A DNA stretch of 64,000 bases from Bombardia bombarda (lineage: Eukaryota; Ascomycota; Sordariomycetes; Sordariales; Lasiosphaeriaceae), in assembly GCA_030512295.1 (NCBI GenBank), contig JAULSR010000003.1, positions 372,001 to 436,000 on the forward strand, given 5' to 3'. This document shows positions 1-11,311 of the stretch, in pieces (position 1 is the first letter of the stretch; the number at the start of each line of letters is the position of its first letter). Under the pieces are notes generated by a model. It was not told the origin of the DNA and made no database searches. It saw nothing but the letters and a program-made list of their open reading frames with translations. A program made the translations under genes and the position numbers.

Positions 1-643
1 GGCGGCATGAGCTTCAGGCTTGGGGCCATGTCTTCTTTGGAAACGGAACTGATGCGGATTGTTTTGTGTCACCCGTGGCTCTCCGCAGACCCAGCGAGGC
101 CTCCTCTACCGATGAAGCCTCTCCCTCCAAGGAGACAATGGACTTTGCAAAAGACGGACATGGAAAGGTGACGATCCGCGCTCGGGTCCGCCCTCGTGCG
201 CTAGACCGAAAGCCATTCCTTCTGCAGCGCACATTCGACAGAGACGAGCTCCGAGCCTGTATCCCAGAGTCTGAGCCCGCGTTGGAAGGCACCCGAAGAC
301 TTTCAGTAGACTCTAGTGGTCGACGGTCTTCGGAACTCGACAAGGCTCCTATTCGAGGCATTAGCACAACACCCATTCGTACGTAGCCCTCTCTTCCCCC
401 TCCCAGTACACATGGTAGTTAGTAATACTAACATCTTAGCTAGATCTGAACTATGCTCGTGTCTATTTCCCCATTCTCGCTGCGCTCATCTATTCCACCT
501 TTATCCATACCGGGGACATAATTGATTTCCCGCTGCCTCATCCAGAGGCCTGGAGCCAGACGGTTGCACATACCTATACCGGCCAAGGAGAGCTGACCGA
601 GGCCATAAGACAAAACATACTGTATCTAGGTGGTAAGGTTTGA
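1..643 (+). CDS. 3' end of a gene with a BTB/POZ-like C-terminus (partial)
   Basis: The gene enters from the left edge and is open from codon 3 onward, so its start lies outside the window. The exons are <3-378 and 444-643. The intron 379-443 begins GTACGT, holds a TACTAAC branch point and ends in TAG; splicing keeps the phase. The first exon is polar, with a Ser/Thr-rich linker and a basic stretch (TIRARVRPRALDRKP). The last 66 residues are hydrophobic then polar (ILAALIYSTFIHTGDIIDF, HPEAWSQTVAHTYTGQGEL, NILYLGGKV). The order 'D-hydrophobic-PLPHPEAW..tv..tYTG' resembles the second half of a fungal BTB/POZ fold. That assignment is by eye and is uncertain; the fragment is too short to name a function. 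Stop TGA at 641-643. Confidence 0.6.
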
Positions 644-1144
644 ATGGAGAAGGGCTAGCCTGTCATCTTGTTCCATTAGTGCGTGTTGCCACGAGACCTT
701 TTGGTAGGAGGGGGCAACGTTTAATAATACTACTGCTCGCGGCTCCGAGGTTGGAAGAGACTGGAGAAGATTGGCTCATAATTACAAATCTACATGCGCA
801 CCTGGCACTAGTATCTTGTCCACTGCCTTATCTCTGACCTGCCCTAAGGTATCTTTGATGGCAAAAACTCTATTCCTGTCACTTGACACGGATGCTCAAA
901 CCCCCTCACGAAACAGAGTTCACCTAGCGACTGTCCAGCCTCAACCCAGCCCGGGCGAACTGCTAGAGCAATTATCTAGCGTCGTGAGACTCGCTTTCCA
1001 CACATCCACAAGTCTCTCTCTATATCAACCACCACGCACCCGGACTGCTACTTGTCAGTTCTAGAAAGGATCATCAACATCATCATCATCTATCACCATC
1101 ATGGAGCGCCGCCAGAGCTCCAGCCTGCCAGATCCAACTTCTTC
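644..1144. other. Intergenic, no gene seen
   Basis: About 500 bases between the BTB-like gene and the P-loop gene. It should hold the 3' end of the first and the promoter of the second. CT-rich stretches and a CATCATCATC run sit just ahead of the next start codon. The short open frames here have no protein-like composition. Confidence 0.5.
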
Positions 1145-2025
1145 ATGAAACGCTTAGCTCCCACCAGAGCAGCGGCACCACAACCATTCCTGCCTCCCCA
1201 AGATGTCTTTGGCCGCCCCATGGACCCGGCCCCTGCGCCTCTGGTCTACATCAACGGCTGGCCCGGCGTCGGCAAGGAGGCCGTTGCCGAGTGCCTCACG
1301 CTGCTCCTCGGCCGCGACAAGAGCCTGCTCGTCGACATCCGCAGCGTCGGCCATGGCCACGACAATAATAACAACAAGAATGGCCATGGCCACCATCAGC
1401 TACTGCCTCTGACGCCAGAACATCCCAGCTACTTTGACTTTGACCCCTCAAATTCTACTTCGTCTTCTTCAACTTACCACCCGCCAAGCCCCCCTGCAGC
1501 GACAGGAACCTCGCCCGTCTGCTCTACCTCGCGTCCAACGTCCCCCGCATCGCCGTCCTCGCGTCCTGCGCACCCGACACACCAGCAGGACGCGCCGCCA
1601 TCCGCACCTTCCAGACTGCCGCCTCCGTTGCCAGCCGCCTGTTCATCACCGTGACACTTACATGCGAGCCGGCCGAGCACATGCGTCGCGCGCAGAGCCT
1701 GCAGCGACAGTGCAGCTACAAGACACGGAGCATTGATAGAACGACTGCTAGAGCAGCAGCCGCGGCGACGGCGGTGAGGGCAGGAGGAAGCGGGAGTGGA
1801 AGTGGAAGTGTTGGATACCACCAGACAACACTCGCACGGCCGCTCGGTCGTGACGAGGTGTTGACGGTGGACGTTACGACCTCGTCGGCCTTTGAGACGG
1901 CGCTGAAGATTGTTGACTTCATCAACAAGCTGGTTGTGGAGCGGGACACGGAGCTCTGCAGCAGTGCCGTGACGACGCCGCTTGAGTGTGCCGGGTCCGA
2001 GTGGAAGCAGCTTGGGGCGAGGTGA
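1145..2025 (+). CDS. P-loop NTPase-like protein with an interrupted frame
   Basis: The start is taken at ATG 1145 (MKRLAPTRAAA). The N-terminal half reads LVYINGWPGVGKEAVAECL, a phosphate-binding loop near residue 38. The C-terminal half, in another frame from about 1500, reads DRNLARLLYLASNVPRIAVL and then RLFITVTLTCEPAEHMRRAQ. It ends in a helix with LTVDVTTSSAFETALKIVDF, the layout of small P-loop kinases of the gluconokinase/phosphotransferase type. Two oddities: the loop is GWPGVGKE, with Glu where Ser/Thr normally follows the Lys; and the two halves are one base out of frame. The break lies near the C6 run at 1489-1494. One extra C would join them. A 38-nt GT..AG intron (1462-1499) would also restore phase but is shorter than usual fungal introns. 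The substrate is unknown. Confidence 0.5.
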
Positions 2026-5000
2026 TGTAGTTGTGGGGAAGGGATGCTGATCACTTGCCCTTTAATTCTTCTACCATATTTTACTATATTCTTCTTCCCT
2101 GTATATAATTCTTTTTTCGTTTCCCTTTTCCTCGGCGAAAGTAACAAGCCTACCACCCCTCCACGACACAGAGGTACCTCCTCAACATGTCTCCTACGGC
2201 ACTCGATAAGGCCAGCCATGATCTGCACAACTAGCCCCTATTGTTATGTTCCCCAAGGCTCGGAGGATAGAAGCAGGAGCCGGAGACGGGAGGGAGCAAG
2301 GAAGTCCGGGCCGATATCATGGTCTAAAGCACACGTGTCATCGGTTCGGCGTCAGGGGGTGATTCCGGGATGGATTGGGCGAGGATCGACAAGCCGAGGA
2401 AATACCACCCCGCCGGTCCTGTTCCCGCTCCCCGTTCCCTGCTTCGATTTCCTTTCTCGTTCTTTCTTTTTTTTTTTTTTTTTGCCGGGCCTGGCAGGTT
2501 TGGTACTGTCGATATTGATGTTACTATGACCTTGACGTGGGGTCGGCATTGGTTGCCCCCCCCTTTATCCTCGTATGATATCAATGTAACCTATTCTAGG
2601 TGTACGTATACTTATCTTTCTCTTTTCTTTTTTAACTTTACCCGCTAGACCTTGATATACTAGGTTCTTATAGCACGGCAGAGAATGCGGAGGTACGTAT
2701 GTTCCAGAAACAGAAGCCAAAGTGCCCATTACCATGCGGGAAGTGAAAGAAACTACATATTGTACCTATGCAAGCGATGCCTTGTTGATCTCTTTCTGTG
2801 TGGTAATCCGAACTTGATCTGGAGAACCAAGCTAAGTGCAAAGGGTTGAGTTGGCTTTGACCGCATCCACTCAAGACAAAACTGGGCGATTCTTTAACAG
2901 AACAGGCGGATGAAAACTACCGCCGCCTAATGCTGTATTTCGACGTCACTTATGCAAGTACCCAAATGTTGACATCCATCTTGAATACCATCAATGTCTC
3001 ATGCCGGCAAGTGGAACAAAACAACTGCACCAAGCATTGCGATGGATAATATTTGTGGCATATAACAAACATACCATGTCCCATTTGATTAAACACTTGG
3101 GTTGCTGAAGCCCAGAGTAGGAAGTCAGAACCACCCTCAACTCCCCTAACCCAACCGAGCCGAGCCCACCCACCGACCCATCATCCAACTCCATCCATCG
3201 CCTGCCCCAAACCTTTCCTTGTATCTTTCTTTGTTCTCTCTTGTTGACTCCGCCATCCTCAGATGTCTAGAACCCCCCCCCCCCATCGCTTCACTTTGAC
3301 TCATTCGTACATCTTGTATCTCTCTCACGCCACCTCACGGCAGAAAGTCCTACCAAGATAGGTATGTAGTGGCAAGTAAGACAAGCACTTTTCGGTGAGA
3401 GAGGTACGTATGTTAGCGAATATTGTCTTACAGTTTTGGTGTTTCAAAAAATAACATGATTGTACTCCCTCGGGCTTTCTTATTTCGGCTTGTTCAGCCC
3501 ATTGTAACTGTCATTAACTCCCTACCTACCGAGGAAATGGAACACCCCGAGAAGATCCCACCCTTTACCCCATCCAATAAAAAAGGTAGAGACAAACAAC
3601 CCGGACCACCCAGACTACATGCAAACCGGTAAAGAACAAAGACAAGAAATTCCAAGTTTATTTTACCTTTTCTTCTCCTCAACCCCAACGCAATGCAGCG
3701 GCATAGGTAACTTTCCCGCCCACTTTCCGCCCACTTTCCAGCTTTTGTGATGTAACACTCGGACCGAAGCTATGGTAGGAGTTGTGTAGTGTATCTATCC
3801 ATGGTTACTGCTACCTTGCCTTTGTTTCGGTATTAAATCGAGAATGCGGTTGATGATGTACAAGCTGATGATGTACAAGCAGATAGGTTCAGGTACTTAG
3901 TTAGCTTACATAGGTAATGTACCTACATCCTATGTACATGTACATACAATGCGCATGTAATGTACCTGCCATGTCGTGCCTCATGTATACCGCAGAAGCC
4001 GCATCAAAGTGCGCGGGGGTAAAGAGAAAAAAAGCAAGACAAACCAGCAGACAAGGACAGAAAGGGAAACAAAACTACTAGTAGCAATAAGGATTCATCA
4101 CCTTGTCTTCGGTTGCGTTTGTTTTCTCTTAATTAAATTCGTCCTCCGGATCATCCGTATCTTGTTACTCAATCTGGAGACACACTTTTGGGATTGCTTG
4201 CATTCTTATTGTCGGGGGGGTGGGGTTCTCGTAGCGCCGCCCGATTTATAAACGGGCATCGCGTGCTCCAATGAGAAAAACGGGGGGTTTGTTTCCACGA
4301 TGTACCTCTAAGTATCTAGGTATTTTGTTTCGTCCAAAGTCTGTTTTGCCCTTGAATCCTTAATTTACCTCAACATCCAGAAATCCATCCCAACTCAGAG
4401 GAGGGAAAGAAACAAGAGTACGAAATATATTAGTTTATATCTCAACCCTCCCTCACACCCCCCACACTTTCACAGTCAACGAAACCTTTCCCGTCACCCA
4501 CTCCAGATAAACTTGACAGCTTGTTCTCTGCACCGAAATCCCACAGAGCAACGCACAACCGTCCGAACAAGTAGCGAAGCCAAACACCCAAGACCAAGCA
4601 CACTCCCCTGTACCCTGTAAGGGTACCACTGCCCCATGCAACCGATCCAAGTGCAACCGATCTCTTACATGACGCACGCTCAGACGTCCGCCGCGCTCAG
4701 AACTGAAAATCGACAAGGGGGAGGGCAACGGGCAAAGGGGCATGGGCCCATGGATGCACACCCCTGGCCAGCAACCTACCCTTCCCATTCTCTTCAACCG
4801 TCCCCTGCCCCATGCTCCCTGCCCCTCAACCCCACCCCACCCACCCCACCTCTCTCCATTCTTCCCTTTCCATCCTTCTTCTCCTCACCCTCCTCCACCA
4901 AAACCTCCACCATCACCACCACCCCTCTCCTTCAAGGTAACCACCTACGATTCGCTTTATTATATCCCGACACCCACTCCACATACATACACACATAACT

Positions 5001-6222
5001 AGTACTGTTTGTAGTAACATAGCATTCCATAACGAATATGGATGCCGACTCCATACGACCACACTTCCTACTACGACTTCACACTCAACCCCCGTTTCAA
5101 CGGCTTTTTATTTTATTTTAGGTATTTTCACCTTGTCAACTTCGGTGTCGAGATAGGACAGACAAGGAGGAGTGTGTAAAATGGAAGTGAGCAAAAACAG
5201 AGCCGGTGGCCGGCCGTAAGGTCCGCCGTCCGTCTATCTCTCCGTTCCCCCTTGGTCCCCATCCGCCCCATCCATCCAAACGCAAAAAATCCCAGCCCGT
5301 TACCTCTTTCGGAGCAAGATCCCGGACATGGACGCCGAAGACGCCGAAAATATCAGAAAAAGGCCACAGGCTGGTCTAACGGTAATGGGAACTCGTGCGC
5401 AACAATTCGATCATTTCCCCCTTTTCATTTTTCTCTCTCTTGTCTTTTCCCCACGACGTTCCCCACGGCGGAGGGGGGGACGGCCAGCCAAATCGTTCGT
5501 TACTTTTGCGGAGTCGTGTCCATCGTCCTTCTCGATCGCGGTTTATCGTAGGCTAACTCCTCCACATCTACCTACATCCACCTCTACCTATTCATACCCT
5601 AGAACGCCCGCACTTACATATAGATACGCACCAAGTCCACTCCGGGTATATTTCCTGCAGTCATAGACACATGAAAGAGGCAGCTGTGTCCAAAATGTGC
5701 GAGTTTGTCAGCCGAGAGGTGCAGCCAGCAAGAGTAGCAACAAGCCACTCTAATCTGTCCTATTGGTCAAACCCCCCGGCGGCCGCGTCTCCAAGCGGCC
5801 GTTGTTGAATGACTCGTCTTCTTCTCGTATTTGGTTTTGCCCATGTGAAGAAGCTATATGATATGGCCCGAGGGTTGGTTTGTGAGCCGTCATTGTTATC
5901 GTTGGCCGCGGTAGCCACTCTCGAGCTTTGTATTGGTTGGTCAATTGCAAAGAGCAAATGCGGCTGGCCTGATTCGGTATGCTTAGTGGAACGCACGCTT
6001 TGGACGCTTGCTTCAATGAAGCTACTTGCTCCCTCTGGTGCAGATAGGAGGAAGAGTCCGTGGCATACACGAACGACGTAGCGTACGCTATTATGCAGCC
6101 CGCCTGCATCTTTATCAATAGGTTTATCTGGGAATGATACGTTCAGCGGGATATCAGTTGGTGTTTAGTAGGCAGGTATGTCGTCGTGTGTGTCGTGTCC
6201 GTTTAAGCTCCCCCCCTCCTCC

Positions 6223-6238
6223 CCACACACACACACAC
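6223..6238. repeat. (CA)8 microsatellite
   Basis: A short dinucleotide run (ccacacacacacacac) following a C-rich stretch in the gene-poor region. Confidence 0.85.
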
Positions 6239-6738
6239 TCATGCGGCTGCGGCAGATAAACTGTCGTCGGGCTTGGTTCTAGAATTTGCGACTGGCTCGG
6301 TTATCCATATTCGCTCAATAATTATGTCCTTCGGGGAAGTCCTTTGGGCAAACGTGCCTCTGCTAATGCTTGTACCTTTTGGAATTTGCCGTCGTTCTTA
6401 TTTCAAGCCGGCAGCTTAACAGAGTGATGCCCAGAGTTGTGGTTGCAGGCACCCGGACCGTCTTCGGGAAAGTTAACCACACCCCGCAACACAAACGTCG
6501 TCAATGTTGGAGATGTGTGACAACCCTTAACTACCTCTACAGTCGGCAAGAGCGCCACCAGACGCCATTGCCCGGAATGTTCCACACTCTCTGTAGAAAC
6601 AACGTCCTGGTCGGTCTGGTTGGTCCGTTACTCTTTTCGCGCTTGCTGCTGACCTTTCAGCCATTCATGGGCCGAGGTGTGACTTATCACCTCTATCCGT
6701 AAGTTGCCTCTGTTGCAGAATCGACCCGTCATCGCACA

Positions 6739-6969
6739 ATGTCTTGTTCATATCGGCTGATAATGTTCGCTTCTGGTCGTTCTTTGGTTTGGTCGTCAAT
6801 GTTAACCGTTCAGCGTCCCATCTCGGCATTTCTTCGCGTGTGCACACAGTTCTCTCCCCAGCCCACAGCTCCACACGCATCGAAGAACATCACACCCACA
6901 ACCCATCCGCCGTGGTGGTGTCGTGACATTGAGTTCAACCCGGGTCCCGCTGCAGCATTGCATTATTAA
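6739..6969 (+). other. 76-codon ORF ending in a 2A-like DIEFNPGP motif
   Basis: An ATG-initiated frame of 76 codons that ends RDIEFNPGP followed by six residues and a stop. D-x-E-x-N-P-G-P is the full consensus core of 2A ribosome-skipping peptides and of the related N-terminal motif in some non-LTR retrotransposons. The core is encoded at 6925-6948. The rest of the frame has no recognisable domain, and only AAALHY follows the final Pro. There is no sign of a downstream reverse transcriptase. It may be chance or an element remnant; expression is not shown. Confidence 0.2.
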
Positions 6970-8089
6970 ACATCCCCCATACCGTACCGTGCCCGCGCCA
7001 TGCCATTCCAGGCCGACTTCGCAACCTCGAGCAGGGTAGGCTATTCCCACGATGATGCAACAAGAGCATGTTACCCTGTTTCGAGCTGTGCTTGCTGTTG
7101 CTGCGCGTTTGCTTGAGTACATACTGCGTATGTGCCAGCTAGCATCTCCTGCGCTCCGGGGATGATGCCTGACGCTTCTGTACGTATGGGTGGAGTTGAA
7201 GCTGTAGCTGCGCTGTGACCCATCTGCCTTTGTCATAGAATCCCCCAACTGCCGTGGTGATTCTCGATATAAGGGAACACGGCTGTTGGGCATGATGGTC
7301 GCACACCACATTTCTCGAATGACGACGATGGCACAACCTTAGCAAGCTGTGTCACTTTCAAACGGGGTGTGATCGTGCTCCTGTATATCATATTGTGAAT
7401 GTGCGGGTGCCCTATCCGGTACGTCCGCACAAGTATCGTCCTGCACAAGTGACAGGGGGGAAATGTGACTGGTCCTTGCGCGTTATTTATCGTTAGCTCT
7501 GTTATTTCCCCTTTAAAAAGAGTGGACGAACGGTTTGGGAGAGTCTGTAACGGAAGGCTCTCCCCACCCTAGGGTAAAGAAAAGTTTTGAAGAGATATGT
7601 ACTTTTTGGATACCTCTTCTGAAGTGTCTTACTTGCCTGGATTCTCCGCACGACGGTTCCTTGTTGAGGATGTACTTCTTTCGGTGAATGTACAATTATA
7701 CGTACCCCTCCTCTTCCCCCAAGGTCCCCCTCACCACCCCGGTGTGCCTGTCTGGGCTGAGCCAACCGCTCTGACTGGTCCGTCAGCGAATGCTGACCTC
7801 GAACGCATGTGGCTACCCGAAACAGTACCTGATAGCGTGGGCTGGCACACCGGGGTTTGGTATGTGTGTACTGGTTCATGTAGGTATGTAAGACGTAGGG
7901 TTTCGACAGCAGCTTCGCCGGGTGAGCATGCCATGACAAGGAGCAGCGTTCCAAAGATACGCTCGTCATTAACGGGACCCAGCATAGAGGTAGATACGGA
8001 TCGGTTTTCCTTAGCTGACCAAACAGGGCCTAGGGCCTGCTGGCTAGTCTAGCTGGCTGACTGCGGTGGTGGTATGTATGCGCGTCTGT

Positions 8090-8108
8090 CTTGCTTGCTT
8101 GCTTGCTT
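8090..8108. repeat. (TTGC)n tetranucleotide repeat
   Basis: About five tandem TTGC units (ttgcttgcttgcttgctt) in the gene-poor region. Confidence 0.85.
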
Positions 8109-11100
8109 GAACTGTAACTTAGGACGTGCAGTTTGCTGGCGGCCTGCATGAGGGACATCCCCGCCTTTCACAAGCTACCTAGCTTGCAGAAACCCCGAGG
8201 TAGACGACGCAGGTCCGAGAAAATGTGGTTAGGCGCCGCCTGGATGGGGAGGGTGGTGTGGGAGGAGGCGTGGCCGAGTGAGTATACTACATAGATTGCT
8301 GCCGCTGGACGCACCTCGAGGGCGTGCCTGAGTGAGCCTGGTTCGCGGGAAGCAAGTGGAGGGCGCGGGCGACCTAAATGGGGGGTAGGGGATAATAACA
8401 ACCGCGTGAGTGAGCTTGCCAATGGTTAGTTTCCATATAGTAGCCTTGCTGCTGCTGCTGTTGTTGCTATTACTGCTCCTGCTGCTGCTAGCCTGCTAGT
8501 CGTCCGTCTCTTGGTTTGCTCATGGTGCTTGACGGGGGCGCTCATGCACACAAACACGCTTCGGTCCCGTATCTAACGAGGTCCAGTCTAGCGCTGGCTT
8601 GCACCCCAGCCTGTCTTGCATGGCTAGGACGTTGCCAAGTGCAGATGAGATCCAGACCGTTCGCAAAGGGTGCCTCTCTGTCTCTGTCCCAGTCTCCATA
8701 ACTTCTGCGCGTGCTATGGAGACCGCGCTTGCAGTGGTCCGCCATCGCGAAGCTATGCCATACTTGGGTCTATGCCGGATTGTCTAGCACACACCATGGG
8801 AATTGGCGCCAAAATAGTGTCAAATGCGTGAGGGGGTGGCTTGACAGCCCCAAGCTAGCGGATACATTATTTGCTCGTATATGTGTACTGCCTTATGTTG
8901 GCGACGAGAGGAGGGACGCAAAGGTTGAGGGGACGAAAGGCGTCGGGAACTCCAATGATCCTGGGGTCGACACGAGGTGTGAGGATCATTTGTCATTGCC
9001 CCATCAGGGCTGCTGTGTTAGTGAGCAGGTTCTCGAAATGATGGAATTTTTTGGTGGGACGATTGCCGCTTGCTCCTTCCCAGGTCGTGGGAAGCGAACA
9101 TCTGAAAAGGCAGGAGCAATCGGCAAGTCAGAGTGCAAATCTCCAGCGGACTTGAGTACCAGAAGTACCAAAGACTGGTAGGTACAGGATTACCGGTATT
9201 ATTACACCATTTTAGGCACTAGCATTTCAAAGATTCCATTGTATGGTTAAATCTCTGGCTGGGACCTTGGGCATAGGTACACACCATAGTGGCCAGTATT
9301 TCTTCGAAGCCCCCGCATTGTAGTGCACTTTCGCAGTCGGTAACGCTCATTACTGGAGAGTGTATGGGGGTCATGTAGGGGGTGAGGGGGTCAAGGCAAG
9401 GTCTGGTAGGGGTTAGGGGGCCATATTTTAGGCTCATTGTGATTGGCCTTTGTCCAAACCAAAGTGAAGATGTTCCCAAAGACCCGTATTTAAGTGAAGT
9501 ACATACTGTGTGTGAGGTACCTGTCTAGTAGTACTAGTAATAGTAGCATGATCCAGACATCGATGATTCAAGGACAGCTTAAGGAGGCCTCCTATGTTGT
9601 CTTTTATCGTGCTTACTTCATATCATATATCATCATCTGTGGGGAAATCGACAAATGGCAAGACCTCGTACTATTGGTGAGCAAGGTAGGTTCTTCTTGT
9701 AATACCTATGGTACATAGACTGTTGACCAAAAGGGGCAGGGGTACCGTTTCCGGTAAGTCAGAGGAAGGTGGTAGGGGGCCAGGAGGCAATGTACTGCAA
9801 AGTAGAAACAGAGGCAGTCATCATGAAATATTATTGCTAGTGTATTGGTACTAGTTAACTCATATGCCCTGATTGGACACGTATTAAAAACTTTGAGGAT
9901 AACATGAGCTTGTCTACATTACACTACCTTATCGACATTTAGTACACAGGTAGATGATCACCTTTGACCAGTACCTAAGTATTTGTTGTTATCGTACAGC
10001 AGTCCCCTACTGTGTGTCCATCGCTCAGGCTATCACCGACTGCACAGCAGCGGCCAGCCTGCAAAGCCAGACTAACCTGTTACAGGCAACAAGCTGAACT
10101 TCTCGGCGATGAACGGACATCAGTCCTTGCCATCGGAGGGTTCTGTGACAGGGTGCATATATTACAGGGGGGGAATGTCGGATCACGGAATCAAAACGAA
10201 ACATGCCTCTCTACCACCTACCTACCGCACACCTTCACACAGTACAACCCGACACCCAATGCTGTGTAACTACCTACATAACGCACGTCCGCCACACGCC
10301 GTGCCAGGTGAGAGCCAGCCGCGTCTTCCCCTGGCCTTCCACGATACTAAGCGGATAGGTAGGGCACGGCACGGTGGTGATAGCGTGCATCATTCTGCCG
10401 TGTGACATCAGAGACACAAGGTGAATGAGCCCAGACTTACAGCCTGGCCCTGCGTTGCCCTGCGTTTGGGACATCCATATTCGGAAGCCGGCTGTACGCT
10501 GATTGGTCAGCCAGCCAATTAGCCCTTTTCTGTCTGGACACGGGGAGAGAAAAGAGCTCTTGCTGAAGACGAGGTTGTTGGCTGTATTAGCTTGAATTTG
10601 AAGTCTCCGCTATTGAGTGCGTCTCCGTCAGTCTATCTATTTCTAACGGATTCAATTCTAATGCGTTCTTCCGACTTCCCTCCGAAGTGTTCGAGTATAT
10701 GCCCTGTTTCTCCCTTTATAGTCTCCCCGGTCCTGGATTTTGCCAGAATGAAAAGAGAGAAGCAGGGGATGAGAAATAAAAGAGAAAAAGGGGGAGGTGC
10801 CAGAGCCAAACCTGTCCCCCTATCCCAGCGAGGTTGAAAGACGACCGACAGTTCTCAGGACTCCACCTCTTTTGCCTTGCAAATAATACCATTACTCTTT
10901 TGTTGACTCTGGCGAACCTTTCTTCCCAAAGCTCCCAATATGTGGACGCGCCAAGAATATGAAGAAGAAAAAGAGATCAAAAAAAATTCCAGTGTGAAAG
11001 CGAAAAAACAAAAAACTTTTAGTCCCCGGAATCACACCACCCATTTTTAAGAGAAAATCAATGAAACTGGCCAACGTCTCAAGGCCATATTAAATATCCA

Positions 11101-11311
11101 AAGTAATCCCCGGCAGGGAGGTCCTGTTTTTGCCCTACCCAGCGCTATATCCATGGTGATGGATAGAAATGAAACCCGTATCATTCAGCCATATGAATCG
11201 TAATCTTCGTGCACCGGCGATGTGAATGCTCGGCTGAACTTTGGCCCGTATCTTGTATTTTGAAATGCTGCTTGCGCTTCCTGTATGCGCCATGGAGCCG
11301 AGTGTTTCATA

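Larger units (their letters stand above)
2026..11311. other. Gene-poor stretch of about 9.3 kb
   Basis: No reading frame here looks like a conserved protein, on either strand. The longer frames mostly begin with non-ATG codons and are rich in Ser, Arg, Pro or Leu as expected of random GC-moderate DNA. The content is poly-T near 2466-2483, a CA repeat at 6223-6238, a TTGC repeat at 8090-8108, GCT/GTT triplets near 8445-8480, and many scattered GGTAC/CCTAGG-type short palindromes. One 76-codon frame with an NPGP motif (6739-6969) is listed separately. No tRNA B-box with a matching A-box was found by eye. The stretch could hold non-coding RNA or long promoters of the flanking genes. Confidence 0.5.

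Noticed and set aside
8711..9181. A 156-codon plus-strand ORF
   Set aside because: Non-ATG start, no domain and no splice context; treated as chance.
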